From NCBI GenBank assembly GCA_028571685.1, contig CM053154.1, forward strand, positions 8,159,501-8,223,500: a stretch of 64,000 nucleotides of DNA, written 5' to 3'. Made by a program: the position numbers and the translations under genes. The notes beneath the pieces were generated by a model. It ran no database searches. It was given only the letters and a program-made list of their open reading frames with translations, and had not been told where the DNA came from. Source of the DNA: Heterohyrax brucei. Lineage: Eukaryota; Chordata; Mammalia; Hyracoidea; Procaviidae. Each line of letters starts with the position of its first letter. The first letter of the stretch is position 1. Below are positions 53,070 through 63,714 of the stretch, piece after piece.

Positions 53070-53590
53070 TTCTAACAAGTGCAGCTGATCTTAACAACGC
53101 TGAGTCTTCCAGGAGAACTAGATGGTGCCCAGCCACCTCCAATGTCTGCCTTGAGAGGCAATACAATGTCAGACTCCCTGATACAACAGGAGACACACAG
53201 GGGTGCAGATCTAGAACTCTGTTAGAAGACCAGACTTGATGATCCAGCACCCTGGAGGGCCCCTGGTCTCCCAGCCCAGAGCTGAAATTAGCACTGAAGA
53301 CAACTTTTTAGACAAAAATTGGACTGGACTGTAAGACAGGAAGCTATTGGAGCAGCTCCCCAATAGTAAGGAGACGGGAGAGTGGAAAGGAGGGGATGGA
53401 TTAGGTTGGATGAATACGGGAATTACAGAGTGGAAGAGACAAGCGGGGTCCCAGGGCTGGGCGAGCAGCACACGGAGGTCTCTGCACGGGGTTTGATACG
53501 GCAAATGGACTTCGTTTGTAAATTTTCACTTCACCACAATAAAATAGTATGTAAAAAAAAGCAAACCAAAAAACAAACAAACAAACACCA
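53070..53590 (+). mobile_element. L1 LINE 3' UTR with A-rich tail, antisense to LHPP
   Basis: TGATCTTAACAACGCTGAGT, CTTCCAGGAGAACTAGATGG and TGCCCAGCCACCTCCAATGT resemble the 3' end of afrotherian L1s. GAAGACCAGACTTGATGATC follows, with a tail ending CTTCACCACAATAAAATAGT and an A-rich run (53,550-53,590, CAAACAAACAAAC). It is diverged and 5'-truncated. Confidence 0.65.
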
Positions 53591-54019
53591 CCACAGTCTT
53601 CAACTGCATGGCCCTCCGGGACTCCTGGGGACACCTCTCTGCGCTTCCATGAGGAAGGCAGCCCGTTCACAACGTGGAGGCCCAACAGCCACTCAGCACG
53701 CAGATGGCACGTGACGTCACGAGTTGCCAGGCACACGCAATACAGAACAGAAAGCCGCCCACCCCCTCCCACCCCATCCCATCCCCGACCAGGGCCCCGA
53801 GATGCTAGTGTCTGACCATTCAGAGTGGCGGGATGTGGAGCAACGGGAGCACCCACACACTGTTCCGGAGGTGCAGACAGCGCAGCCACACCAGGAAAAC
53901 ACTCGGCAAGTTTTCGCTGACTCGGGTGAGCACACGTAGCAGCAGTTCTGCTCCCGCCTGGGTGCCCCGGAGAAGGCAGGAGTGTGTCACTGGGAACAAC
54001 CCCGGCGCCCGCCAACAGT

Positions 54020-54159
54020 GCAAAGCCCAGACCCACTGCTGTCAAGCCGCTTCTTACAAGACAGAGTAGACTGCCTCACAGGGTTTCCAAGGTGTGGATT
54101 TTAACTGCTGACCTTTTAGTTAGCAACTGAGCTCCTAACCACTGTACCACCAGGGCGCG
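54020..54159 (-). mobile_element. AfroSINE, sense to LHPP
   Basis: On the minus strand it reads CCGCGCCCTGGTGGTACAGT, GGTTAGGAGCTCAGTTGCTA, AAAAGGTCAGCAGTTAAAAT, then CCTTGGAAACCCTGTGAGGC and a diverged tail. The A and B boxes of its tRNA-derived head are visible. It is one of the better-preserved copies here. Confidence 0.88.
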
Positions 54160-54729
54160 GAGCACAGCTCCAACGTGGCTGGCTGCAGAGGGGGTCCTCT
54201 CCTGCCCTGTCAGCCTTCTGGGGGCTTTGGCAGAGCGGGACTGGGCCTCAGCACTGCTCCCAGCCAGCGTCCCATTATGGGGACATAAGCCTGAAGATTT
54301 GGGCTGCCTGGCAGCTCACAGCAGCCGCTGTCACGCTTTCACGCGGTCATACTGTCATGCTGGCCTTTCTTGCACAGCATCTGGAGTTGAAAGGACACAT
54401 AACCGAACATAACTGGTCTGGTAGCTGTCACTTGGTGAGAGACGCTGAGGTGTGAGGAGGGGGCTTGCCGGAATCTCCTCAGGAAGCACCTTCAGTTATG
54501 GGGTGGGGGTTCCTCCTCCTCAGCTCAGGATGCTGTTCCACCCAACAGCGACCTGGATGGTGACCTCTGGGATAAAGTGGGGGTACGGGGTGGAGAGGGC
54601 ACGAGCACACTGGGTGAGAAGAGAAGTCAGGGGTCAGACAGGAGCAGCGGGGAGCTTCACAGGCTGGGGCAGGTGTCCAGGCGGGCTGGCCCACACCCCG
54701 GTGGCCCTCCTAAGGGGGACAGCACATGC

Positions 54730-54773
54730 TGGCCAAGGAGCTCTTCAGCACTACACCACCGGGGCTCCCCACC
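54730..54773 (-). mobile_element. AfroSINE 5'-end fragment
   Basis: On the minus strand: GGAGCCCCGGTGGTGTAGTG followed by CTGAAGAGCTCCTTGGCCAG. Only the head is recognisable. Confidence 0.65.
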
Positions 54774-56289
54774 AACAGAGGAAGGGGTGAGTAAGTTGTG
54801 AGCTATCCACACGATGCAATGCCACAAAGCAGCAGACAAGCGCACACCCCTGCTACACACAGCACCACCAGGCAGCCAAGTGCCTTCGAATCGGATCCGC
54901 ACCACAAATAAGAGCAATGATTCAGAGAGGCCTGATCCAAGGGTCCCCGCCCAAGACTCCAGGACAGCAAGTGGCAGGTCAGGAAGGATGAGGAGTGTCA
55001 GGACTCAGACGGGGTCCTGTGCAGCAGAGGGAGATGAGTGGGGAGGGCACAGGGCCTCCAGGTACTGGGAGTGCTCTGCGTCTTCATCTGGGTGACCAGA
55101 CTCAGGGATATTCATGTGGAAAATGTATCCAGCCTGGGCAGCACCTGCTCAGGGGAGCCTCCCCTGGGCATCCTGGGGTCTCTATTCACAAAACAAGGGG
55201 TGTTTTTATTGGTCCTCCACCTCCTCTCCCCACTACAGTGTGGACATCCCACCTCAGGGGCCAGCCAGGGACAGGGTGGGGGCAGGCCTGCAGGTAGGCT
55301 TCTGAGACGGGCACGCAGTGTGGGTGAATGGCAAAGGTCCCAGGGGCTGAGAAGAAATTCAAACCCGGGTTTCACGAGGACCATTCCAGTACTTTATGGT
55401 TCAATTCCTTCATGTGACAGGTCTCTGGGGACACTTCTCAGATGGGTGAAACAGGCACCTCCTCCTCAGCAGCCGCTGCATCCCTCCTGGTGCACCTGCC
55501 CACCCAGGCCAGTCCATGGGTGCTTAGGCCATCCTGCTGTGAAGTGCCCAGGGCCACCCTCTGATGCCCAGGGGACCCTCCACAGGATGGGGGGCTGGCT
55601 CCGTCACAAAGAGCAAGCTAGCCTCATTAAACAAGCTGGTAACTGAAACACTTTTAAAGCCAGTGCTGTGCTGACATGCCTTGTTGTGGGGGACCCAACT
55701 TAGTCACTTGTCACTAACTACCATCCAGGTCTTCTGGGACTAACCAGGCAGAAGAAGACGCTGCGCCCAGCTCCGCTCACACCCGTCTCACGATGCTGGC
55801 CTCCACCCCAGGACCTGCAAAGGACATTCTGTGGCCAGCAGGGAACAGAGGGTCAGAAGGGACCAGAGGAAGGGTTTGGCTGCAGGTAGGCACATCTCCC
55901 GCCCTCAGCAAGCCCTGTCTCAGCTCTGCCTGGTGACAGTCTGCCATCGGGGCATTCCCCACGAGGGGTCAGTGCGTGAACAGTGAGGACTTAGCAGATG
56001 GGCAGCCCAGGCAGATGTAAATGGCCCAAACTATTGAGGGGCAAGGCATCTTTGGTGTGAAACCGGCATGCTGGTTCACGGTGAGGTCCCCCACCACTGC
56101 AGTCTGGAGGGTCTCTGGTCTCTGGGTGGGTGACTGCACAGTCCTTTGGAGGGAGGCTTGGCCCCAACGGTGTCCTCCCATGGGCTGGCCAGCATCTCTG
56201 CTGCAATCTGCCAGGAGTGGGTAAGATCCGTGTAAGAACCACATTCTTTAACCCAACTTCTGGAAATCTTTCCTCCAGACTTCATTCTA

Positions 56290-56340
56290 CAGAGACCTCA
56301 TACAGCATCTGGTGCATGGAAAGTTCTCAATAAAAGTTTG
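56290..56340 (+). mobile_element. MIR or L2 3' tail
   Basis: GCATCTGGTGCATGGAAAGT followed by TCTCAATAAAAGTTTGCAG is the shared MIR/L2 tail form. The two cannot be separated on this length. Confidence 0.5.
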
Positions 56341-57984
56341 CAGACTAGAAGGGAAAAAGCTTCAGGTCATTACAGAGATGTCCACAACGGCTTGTGACTG
56401 AACAGGGACCAGCCTAGATGTGCAGCCAAAGAGGACCGTTTAAATCTATGGTATCTGCTCCATATGGAGCTACGCAAGACAGTCAGGGTGACGATGTCAG
56501 GTGAGGGGTAAAGGAGAGGATGGAAATCCCAGATGCTGATGCTGACGGCTGTGGGGCAGGGGGTCTGCACAGGAAGCCGGAGGGAGCAGCAGCCACTGAG
56601 AAATGGGAGGCAGTGGACACAGCCTTTTCTAAGATTCCTTTCCAGAACGCTGCCCTAAGAATGGACATCAGTAACAATAAAGCAAACCTTCCAGTTGGTC
56701 TTGCCTCAGCCCCGCAGTAGGCTGAGAAGCCCAGCTCTTCTTCAGCCCAGCTGGGTGAAAGCAGGCCCAGTGGCTTGTCCAGGGACCTCAGCTATGGGGG
56801 AGGGCCGGGCTGGGCAAGCCCTGGGGCCAGGTATCCAGCTGGGCCTGGCAAATGTTACCTGTCCTGCAGACCACATCAGTTAATTACAGAATGCAGTGCC
56901 CAGGTCAGCTGGGGTAGCCCCTGGGGCCACAGCTCCCCACCAGTGGCAAGACACACCACTCTGGATGCCCCTTGGTCCAGACACCAGCCTCCAGCAGGTG
57001 GTCGATGGGTCTCATCCCACCACCATCCAATGAAGTCAGGGGCTCGCCCAGTAAGCACACAGTGGCCTCACATTCTTGCCTCCCTGTGAGGGGGACACAG
57101 CCAGACTGTGAGAGGACTGGCCCACAAATCCCACCTGGGTCAAGGTCAGCTCTTTCTCTGTGCTCGCAGCCAGTGGAGAAAAGAACTGGGGTCTCTACAG
57201 TCAAAAACAATCTCCCTTGGGGAGGAAAACGAGAACTTGGGCAGGTGGGGAGACTCACGGTGGCCCACTGAGGCCACAGCTGTGATCTCCAGGGCTCAGA
57301 GCCTGGGCACAGGCAAATGGACTGTGTGGGAGGATGCAGGGCCATACGGAAGAGCTGCTTGGGCCCCTCCTTCCCAGGGCTCCCCCTCTTCAGCTGGGGG
57401 AGCAGCAGGCCTCAGCAGACCTCTATACAGATAGATGGAGAAACCAAGATGGGAAACTACAGGCCCAGTGAGCCAGTGGGGAGGCTAGTGCCCCTCCCCC
57501 GTGTTTACCCAGCACCTTCCACCCCAGGTTCCCCGAAATCTGCCAGCTGCCACCTCATTCATCACTATCCAGACACCACCTCGTAAACTGTCAAAGCGCC
57601 CAGTGAGGGGCCATTCATCGGGCCTTGGGGACGCCAGGCTGCCCAGTCAGCACCCACACTGGGATGATTGTGAGTGCAGGACCCCATCCAAACGGCCTGG
57701 CTCCTGGCTGCCGCCGCGCCCTGGACGGCTCCTGGATGGAGCCCCACTTCCTTCAGTCTCATCTCCAGGCGGGAGGCTGGAGCGGCTTCTCAGAACACTT
57801 ACTCCACGTATGGCCCTCGGTCCTGCGCCACACGTACGAGGAAGCCACACACCGTCCCAAACCCGCCTGCCCTCAGGCCTCTGATGCCGAGAGCTGCAGC
57901 AGAGAGTCGGAAGCCCCTCCGGCAGGTTGCAGCCCCTGCCACTGTGGCCAGACACAGCTGCTCACTGACACTCCAGGGATACTG

Positions 57985-58075
57985 CAGAGCTGTCCTGCTT
58001 TCCTCTGTACAGATGGGGAAACAAGGAGGTAGCCCGCAGTTGATAGAAGCTGGAGCTCAGGATTTGGGGAGGACA
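57985..58075 (-). mobile_element. MIR fragment
   Basis: CTGTACAGATGGGGAAACAA and GGAGCTCAGGATTTGG follow the reverse complement of MIR. Confidence 0.5.
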
Positions 58076-58676
58076 GGGCTTTTCCCAAGTATGGGGGAAA
58101 GCCCCAGTGATTCAGCCCCAACTTCCAGCCAGTGACCTTTGGGTATCACCAAAAAAGATGAGATTCGAGCTGCTGTGAGGACAGTGTGTTTTAAAGGCTC
58201 AGGTGTGCTGAGATTTCAGAACCAAGATGATGGGCGAAAGGAGAACAGGGCCTCTTCCTCAGGGCAACAGGAGGGCTGGAACACGCACCTATGACAACCG
58301 TGTGAAGCAGGACCCTAGACGCTATCTGGATGTCAGGCAGGAGCCAAAGGCCATGTACACAGGAGTGCCACCCTATTCTGGTCTCCACCAGGTCACGTGC
58401 TTGTCACATTCAGCAGAGCTCACCTCTTCTGTTGTTCTTTTCCCCTCTGGAGACTTCCAGAAAAATTTTACTTTTTTTAGTTGAATATTAGCTTATCCAC
58501 TGTTGTATACAAGTGGGGGTGGAAGGTGAAAGAATGGATAAGCTTGTTGCTATTTTTAAACTGTCCTTAAACGAAGTTCTTCAACAGGCAAAGTCTAATT
58601 TACTCGCTGGAATACCAGGATATGGAATGGGAATTATTAGCACCACTTCTGGAGGCCCAAGATTAGAGACAAAGGA

Positions 58677-58743
58677 GAAGACTGGCTCTCAAATTTGACT
58701 GCACACTGAAACCACCTGGGGAGCTTAACACAACTAATGCCTA
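58677..58743 (+). mobile_element. MER5A-like hAT-Charlie element, left half
   Basis: TTTGACTGCACACTGAAACC, ACCTGGGGAGCTTAACACAA and TAATGCCTAGG match the left half of a MER5A-type element. The right half is at 59,002 after a 260-bp insertion. Confidence 0.75.
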
Positions 58744-58744
58744 G

Positions 58745-59000
58745 GATGACTACAGTTTGTTGGATGCAGCTAAAGCACCACTGAGAGCAAAATTCATAGC
58801 TCTAAATGTTTAGAAGAGAAGACCTCAAATAAATTACTCACCTTCCAACATAAGAAACTAAAATGCAAGTGCAAAATAAATCAAAGCAAGTAAAAGGAAG
58901 GAAATAATAAAAAACAAATTGATAAAATTTAAAACAGAAAAACAACAGAGAAAACACAATGAAACATAAAAATATCAAATGCAAACAACACAAAACTGAG
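58745..59000 (+). mobile_element. L1 ORF2 fragment inserted in MER5A-like element, antisense to LHPP
   Basis: The A-rich stretch GGATGCAGCTAAAGCACCAC, GCAAAATTCATAGCTCTAAA, GTAAAAGGAAGGAAATAATA and AAACAGAAAAACAACAGAGA is the known endonuclease-to-RT region of L1 ORF2 on the plus strand. It is short and decayed with stops, so it codes for nothing now. Confidence 0.75.
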
Positions 59001-59001
59001 G

Positions 59002-59115
59002 GCTGGGTCTCATTTCAGAAATTTTTATTTAATTGATCTGGGATGTAACTAGGGTTCTGGGAGTTTTAAAAGCCCCTAGGTGATTCTAAGGGACAGCCCT
59101 GGCTGACAGCTGGGG
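59002..59115 (+). mobile_element. MER5A-like hAT-Charlie element, right half
   Basis: TTTATTTAATTGATCTGGGA, TGTAACTAGGGTTCTGGGAG, TTTTAAAAGCCCCTAGGTGA and TTCTAAGGGACAGCCCTGGC complete the MER5A-like element begun at 58,677. Confidence 0.78.
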
Positions 59116-59394
59116 CACAGGCCCCTGGAGATGCTGCCTCCACGCTGACTCCTTTTTGGTCCAGCTTCTCCCCTCCCTCACTCTCTGGGATGATCATGGG
59201 GTGCTATGCTCTAGGTAAGCCCCACCCCCCCCCAGCCTCTGAGTTTCCAACCCATCCCCTGTTCACATTCTGTCCTTGAGTCAGGCCACGAGCCTTTGTC
59301 AGAGGTTTCCTGAGTCCCTGGGTCAAGCCATGGTGGACACGCACAGCTGCTCGCTGAAGGGTCAGTGAGCTGAATCCACCCTGAGATGTCTTGG

Positions 59395-59502
59395 AAGAAA
59401 GAGCTGGCAACCTACTTCTGAAAAATCAGCACTAAAAACCTGCAGAGACACACATGGGGTCACCATGAGTCAGAGTCAACTTGGGGGCAATTGGTTTGTT
59501 TT
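59395..59502 (+). mobile_element. afrotherian SINE, 3' part
   Basis: GGCAACCTACTTCTGAAAAA, TCAGCACTAAAAACCTGCAG and GGGGTCACCATGAGTCAGAG, then TCAACTTGGGGGCAATTGGT are the 3' half of an AfroSINE relative. The tRNA-like head is missing. Confidence 0.75.
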
Positions 59503-59602
59503 GGAGTCTGCCCAGTGTCCTTCCTCCAGGCTGTCAGAAATGGCTCTGATCGGGGCACCGCAAGTCTCACCCCGCACACTGTGAACTCTATGGGGAGGCA
59601 GC

Positions 59603-59715
59603 TAGTATAGTGGAAAGCACAGCTCCTGCCCTGCCAGCCACTTGCTGTAGGATCTTGGGCAAATCCCTGCCTGACTCTGGGCTCCAGTTTGCAAACGAGG
59701 CTTCATCCTAGACCG
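59603..59715 (+). mobile_element. MIR SINE
   Basis: TAGTATAGTGGAAAGCACAG, GGATCTTGGGCAAATCCCTG and CTCCAGTTTGCAAACGAGGC follow the MIR order, including the tRNA-like 5' part. Confidence 0.75.
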
Positions 59716-59999
59716 GAGGCTCCCATCTGCTCTGCCAGGAGCCTTGTGTCCCCCAGAGGGGACCTTGGGCAGGGTGGCTGTGCCATCTCTCCTGCTAAGG
59801 ATGCCCTCCCATCTTTGCTCCACCTACAGGAGTCCCAAACTATGCTGGGGGTGCATCGCCCACGATGGCTGAGCTCTGCTCCATCCCCACGTCTGCACGG
59901 CCTCTCCCTCTGGGAGACACAGCATCATCCTTCTCTCTGGGGGACAGGCAGGCAGGTACATAAATGATCTCAACCAACTGAGTCAGGTTCCTGGACGGT

Positions 60000-60196
60000 G
60001 AAATGACAGAAGCGCTGAATAGCTAACCAACAGGGTATCAGTTCAAACCATCAAAGGAGCTTCAGAAGACAGGCCTGGTGGCAATGTCCCTCTGAAATGC
60101 TGAAATGTCGCAGCCTTGGAAACCCTCTGGAGCAGCTCTACTCTGTACACACTGGATCACCACGAGTTGGAATCAACTCAGTGACAGTTAACAATA
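60000..60196 (+). mobile_element. AfroSINE, antisense to LHPP
   Basis: GCGCTGAATAGCTAACCAAC, GGTATCAGTTCAAACCATCA, CCTTGGAAACCCTCTGGAGC, AGCTCTACTCTGTACACACT and ACGAGTTGGAATCAACTCAG are AfroSINE blocks in order, with some extra body sequence. Confidence 0.82.
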
Positions 60197-61119
60197 GGTC
60201 TTCGGGACCACCACAGTCATGAAGAGGCATGCTGATAGGGTCCTTGAGCTGCACGACACCCTGTTCAGAAGGTTCTAGACTTTCCCTGCTGCCCTTCTGC
60301 ATAGATGTCAGCCACTGCTTGCTTCCCAGCCCCTGAAATTACTCTTATTCTGTGTTCCCCCCTTTCACGCCATGTGCTTTTAGAAGAGCAAGAGAAGAGG
60401 TGCAGGAGAGGGAAAACGGCATGCGAACGCACGCGTGGGGTGCCCACACGGCACTCTGAAAAGAAAGACGGAGTCAACTCTGCAGAGCCAGTCAGCTGCG
60501 CATATGTTTTTCTAAGGGTTTGTGTGAGGGTGAGCAAGAACTTTCCTGAAAGGACTTGGCCTTGAAACATTAAGTCAAACAAGTGGAGCTGGCAGGAGGA
60601 CAGGCTCGGAGCACCACTGGTCTGCAGAAATGCTGGCCCTGCCACCGTCTCCGGAGCGGGGATAATGAACTCATTGAACACACAGCCCAGAGGCTGCAGT
60701 CCCTGCTGCAAGAGGTCCCTCAAACAGAGGACCTCAAAAATGTGACCCCAACCTTGCTCTGCAGAGCGGGCCGAGACGGTGTGCTAGGGGACTGCGGGTG
60801 CGCCCTCAGACGTAGCTGAGTGCATGGGGAGAAGACGGATTGTGGTTTTATGAGCAAAGCCAGACACGGCCGGAGAATGGGCATTCAGGGAGTCCCCTCT
60901 GATTGCCCATTAAAGGGTAGAGACTTCGGAGGAGCCCGGGCCACACCCTGGCATCAATTGCTGCTCATCATGCAGCTGACCACCCACTAAGGAGTCAGGC
61001 TGGGCCCCTGTCCACTTCCTTTTGCTGGGATGTCTGCCGTGGGCCCATGGCAGTGAGCTGGCTAGGCAACGAGCCCTCATAACCCCTTTCCGCTGTTTTC
61101 CCAGGATCCAACTGTGTAA

Positions 61120-61390
61120 TTTCTGGTCAGTGATTCCAGGTTCTAATAATTTGTAAGTGTTCAGTTTCTACATAACTTTATCATCTCCTAAGAATTTTTA
61201 AAAAATCACCTTTTCTGTTCAGCTGTTAATGCTGGAATCTACCTTTGGTTTTACAAGCTTTTCTTTATTTTTAGTTTTGTTTGGGTTTTTGGCTCATGAA
61301 TTACATTTCCGTTTGAGGATAAGAAACATAAGAATGCAATGTTAATAAATTTCAGTTTAGTTCTGTGATGTCAGGAATTCAAGAATTAAA
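61120..61390. promoter_or_regulatory. AT-rich island, candidate conserved non-coding element
   Basis: This is about 270 bp of AT-rich sequence without a recognised repeat, in otherwise GC-rich DNA. It includes GTTAATAAATTTCAGTTTAG and TCCTAAGAATTTTTAAAAAA. It could also be an unrecognised old LINE. Confidence 0.25.
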
Positions 61391-61879
61391 AAAATTTTTG
61401 CTGTGTGGCCTCTGCCTTTCGTGCCCTGCATGGTGGGGACATGGCACAGACCGATGTGTCCTCGCTAAGGTCTGAGCCTCTATACAGAGAACACAGCGTG
61501 CGTGCGAGCTCTGTGCCACACACCGACCTCCTTCGAGTGATCCACCGAAGGGTTGACACTTCTCCACCATCTGACCGTCCCAAAGGTTGTCTGCACACAG
61601 CAATGCAGGAGCCAGGTTTTCAGAGGGTTTGTTTAGGAAGACATCTGTCTGTTCTCAGAGCGTAAAGTAAGGGTGCACCATGGAGTCACTTCTTGCCCCA
61701 CTGGCTGCTCTGCCAACTTCATGTTCGGGGGCAACATTGCACTGGCAGTACCAGATCGGCTGCGGCAGGGTATTTACACCCTAGAAATCAGAGGCGGGAC
61801 AGAGCCAGGCTTCTCCTGACCCCACCGAGACCTCACCAGCTTGTTACGTTTCCAGCACGTACCTGCACTTGATTCAATC

Positions 61880-62059
61880 CCACGTTCCTCTTAGTTAAAA
61901 ACAGCGACCCAAGACAATGATTTATATGCCAACAGATAAATTAGCTTTTGTTCACAAATGCACGGCAGAGCAATTTCCAAGACCACGATGATAAAACCTA
62001 ATTACTCTGAATCAGGGGGTGGTCATAAATTTCTTTTGAGTCATCAAAAGTAATATTTA
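61880..62059. promoter_or_regulatory. AT-rich, homeodomain-motif-rich island, candidate enhancer
   Basis: TGATTTATATGCCAACAGAT, AATTAGCTTTTGTTCACAAA, AAACCTAATTACTCTGAATC and GTGGTCATAAATTTCTTTTG look like conserved regulatory DNA: TAATTA-like cores, a Hox-like GTCATAAA and no repeat signature. This is inference only. Confidence 0.3.
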
Positions 62060-62312
62060 AAAAGCAAAGATGTCACTTCAACGACTAAGGTGTGCCTGAC
62101 CCAAGCCATGGTCATTTCAGTTGCCTGGTATGCATACAAGAGCTGGACAATGAAAAAGGAAGAGAGAAGACACACGGACACCTTAGTAATGTGGTCTCAG
62201 TGGAGAATATCAAAGTCAGAAGAATGAACAAAGCAGTCTCAGAAGAAATACACCCTGAACGTTCCTTAGAGGCAAGGGTGGTGAGGCTTTGGCTGACTTA
62301 CTCGGGGGGAAG
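62060..62312 (+). mobile_element. RTE-type LINE fragment, part A
   Basis: AGCAAAGATGTCACTTCAAC, ACTAAGGTGTGCCTGACCCA and AGCCATGGTCATTTCAGTTG, then CAAGAGCTGGACAATGAAAA lie near the C-terminal end of the RTE reverse-transcriptase frame. It ends near TTGGCTGACTTACTCGG, just before the point where part B (62,818) continues. The frame is broken. Confidence 0.8.
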
Positions 62313-62391
62313 ACCAACAGCCAGGGGCAGATTTAACAGTAAGCAAAGTACACACAGGCTCGATGGTGTTTTCTGAAGGGCAAAATTTCAC

Positions 62392-62757
62392 ATGTTGTTG
62401 TCGTTAGGTACCATCAGGTCAGTTCCAACTCACAGCAGTCCTACGCACAACAGAACAAAACACTGCTTGGTCTCATCCACAACCGTTTTTATGCTTAAGC
62501 CCATTGTTGCAGCCACTGTGTCAGTCCATCTCATCGAGGGTCTTCCTCTTTTTCGCTGACCCTCCACTCGACCAAGCATGATGTCCTTCTCCGGGGACTG
62601 ATCCCTCCTGACAACATGTCCAAGGTATGTAAGACACAGTCTTGCCATCTTGGCTTCCCAGGAGCACTCCGGCTGGACTTCTTCCAGACGAGATCTTTGT
62701 TCTTTTGGCGGTCCATGAGACATTCCACATTCTTCAACACAGGCTTGAAATCATGCA
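62392..62757 (-). mobile_element. RTE-type LINE 3' end, inverted between two plus-strand RTE pieces
   Basis: TTGTTGTCGTTAGGTACCAT, CCTACGCACAACAGAACAAA, ATGATGTCCTTCTCCGGGGA and CTGATCCCTCCTGACAACAT are the reverse complement of the RTE tail. On the minus strand a readable remnant of the terminal protein region remains (VRRDQSPEKDIMLG and RKRGRPSMRWTDTVAATMG). It is a remnant, not a working gene. Confidence 0.88.
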
Positions 62758-62817
62758 CTACAGACTAGCAAGCAAGCACAAGCCAGCCTGTGCGTATCTT
62801 GCTTATTGGGTAAGCCA

Positions 62818-63019
62818 AAGGACATCCTGGTTGGTAAGGTTGAGGACCAATGACAATGAGGGAAACCCTCCACCAGATGGACTGACACAAGAGCCGACAC
62901 AACAGACTCACACCCACCACTGGCCATGAAGATGGCCCAGGCTGGGCACCATTTCCCTCTCTTGTATCTAAGATCACCATCAGTCAGATTGACAGGATGG
63001 CAACTAATAACAGCAACAA
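62818..63019 (+). mobile_element. RTE-type LINE fragment, part B (3' end)
   Basis: AAGGACATCCTGGTTGGTAA, ACCAGATGGACTGACACAAG and a tail CAGATTGACAGGATGGCAAC with TAATAACAGCAACAA continue the RTE sequence left off near 62,312. The match is diverged, especially at 62,890-62,980. Confidence 0.65.
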
Positions 63020-63109
63020 AATCAGTATTAATAGCAGAGGCCCATAGGGGAACTTCAGCCTCTTTCCCTGGGGGCCTCTGTGTATGCTGCCCTCTACTGA
63101 AAAGTCTAC

Positions 63110-63200
63110 TCTGTCCATCAGTGACTCTACGTTTCCTTCATGACTCAGCTCAAGTGTCACCTCCTCCAGGAAGCTTTCCTGGACCTTCACAGACATTGTT
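63110..63200 (+). mobile_element. LINE2 3' end
   Basis: CATGACTCAGCTCAAGTGTC, ACCTCCTCCAGGAAGCTTTC and CTGGACCTTCACAGAC are the well-known L2 3' block. Confidence 0.75.
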
Positions 63201-63714
63201 GACTGTATCTTTCACCGGGCAAACCATTCTTGGCTTCGGGCTGTAGCAGGTCCAGCCTTACCATTCTCGGCTGAGTTTCTCTCTCTCCCCAAATCTGGGA
63301 GATCTTTACTCACAATGTAATGGGCCGTAGTCCACAACAGATTCATGTTAGGGTTGAGTCTATTTTCCCTGACCTCCTGTTCCTCAGAAGGAGGAAGAAG
63401 TACAGAGGAACACGTCAAGCCTTTCTCTCCACAAGCCTTGCTCCTAGAGGGTGTAGCGACTAACCCAGTTGACCTTCCCCCCTTCTTCTTCTTCAAACAG
63501 AAAGGATAATAATCTGGAGCAGCTCTTGGGATGGGAGTGGGAGGGGTGAGGCCCTTCAGGACACACCTGCTTCACCACCTGGGAGCTTCAACACATCAAC
63601 CTTGGGCTCCTCTAGGGAAAAGTCACTGTAAATGTTTGTGAAGCACATTCAACTGGCATGAGTCCTCACAAATATGGAGAACTGACATAACAAAGAAGTG
63701 GCATTAAAAGTCAG

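Noticed and set aside
62430-62723. A short gene encoding an RT-like C-terminal peptide on the minus strand
   Set aside because: It is the decayed end of an RTE LINE, not a host gene, and too short to be active.
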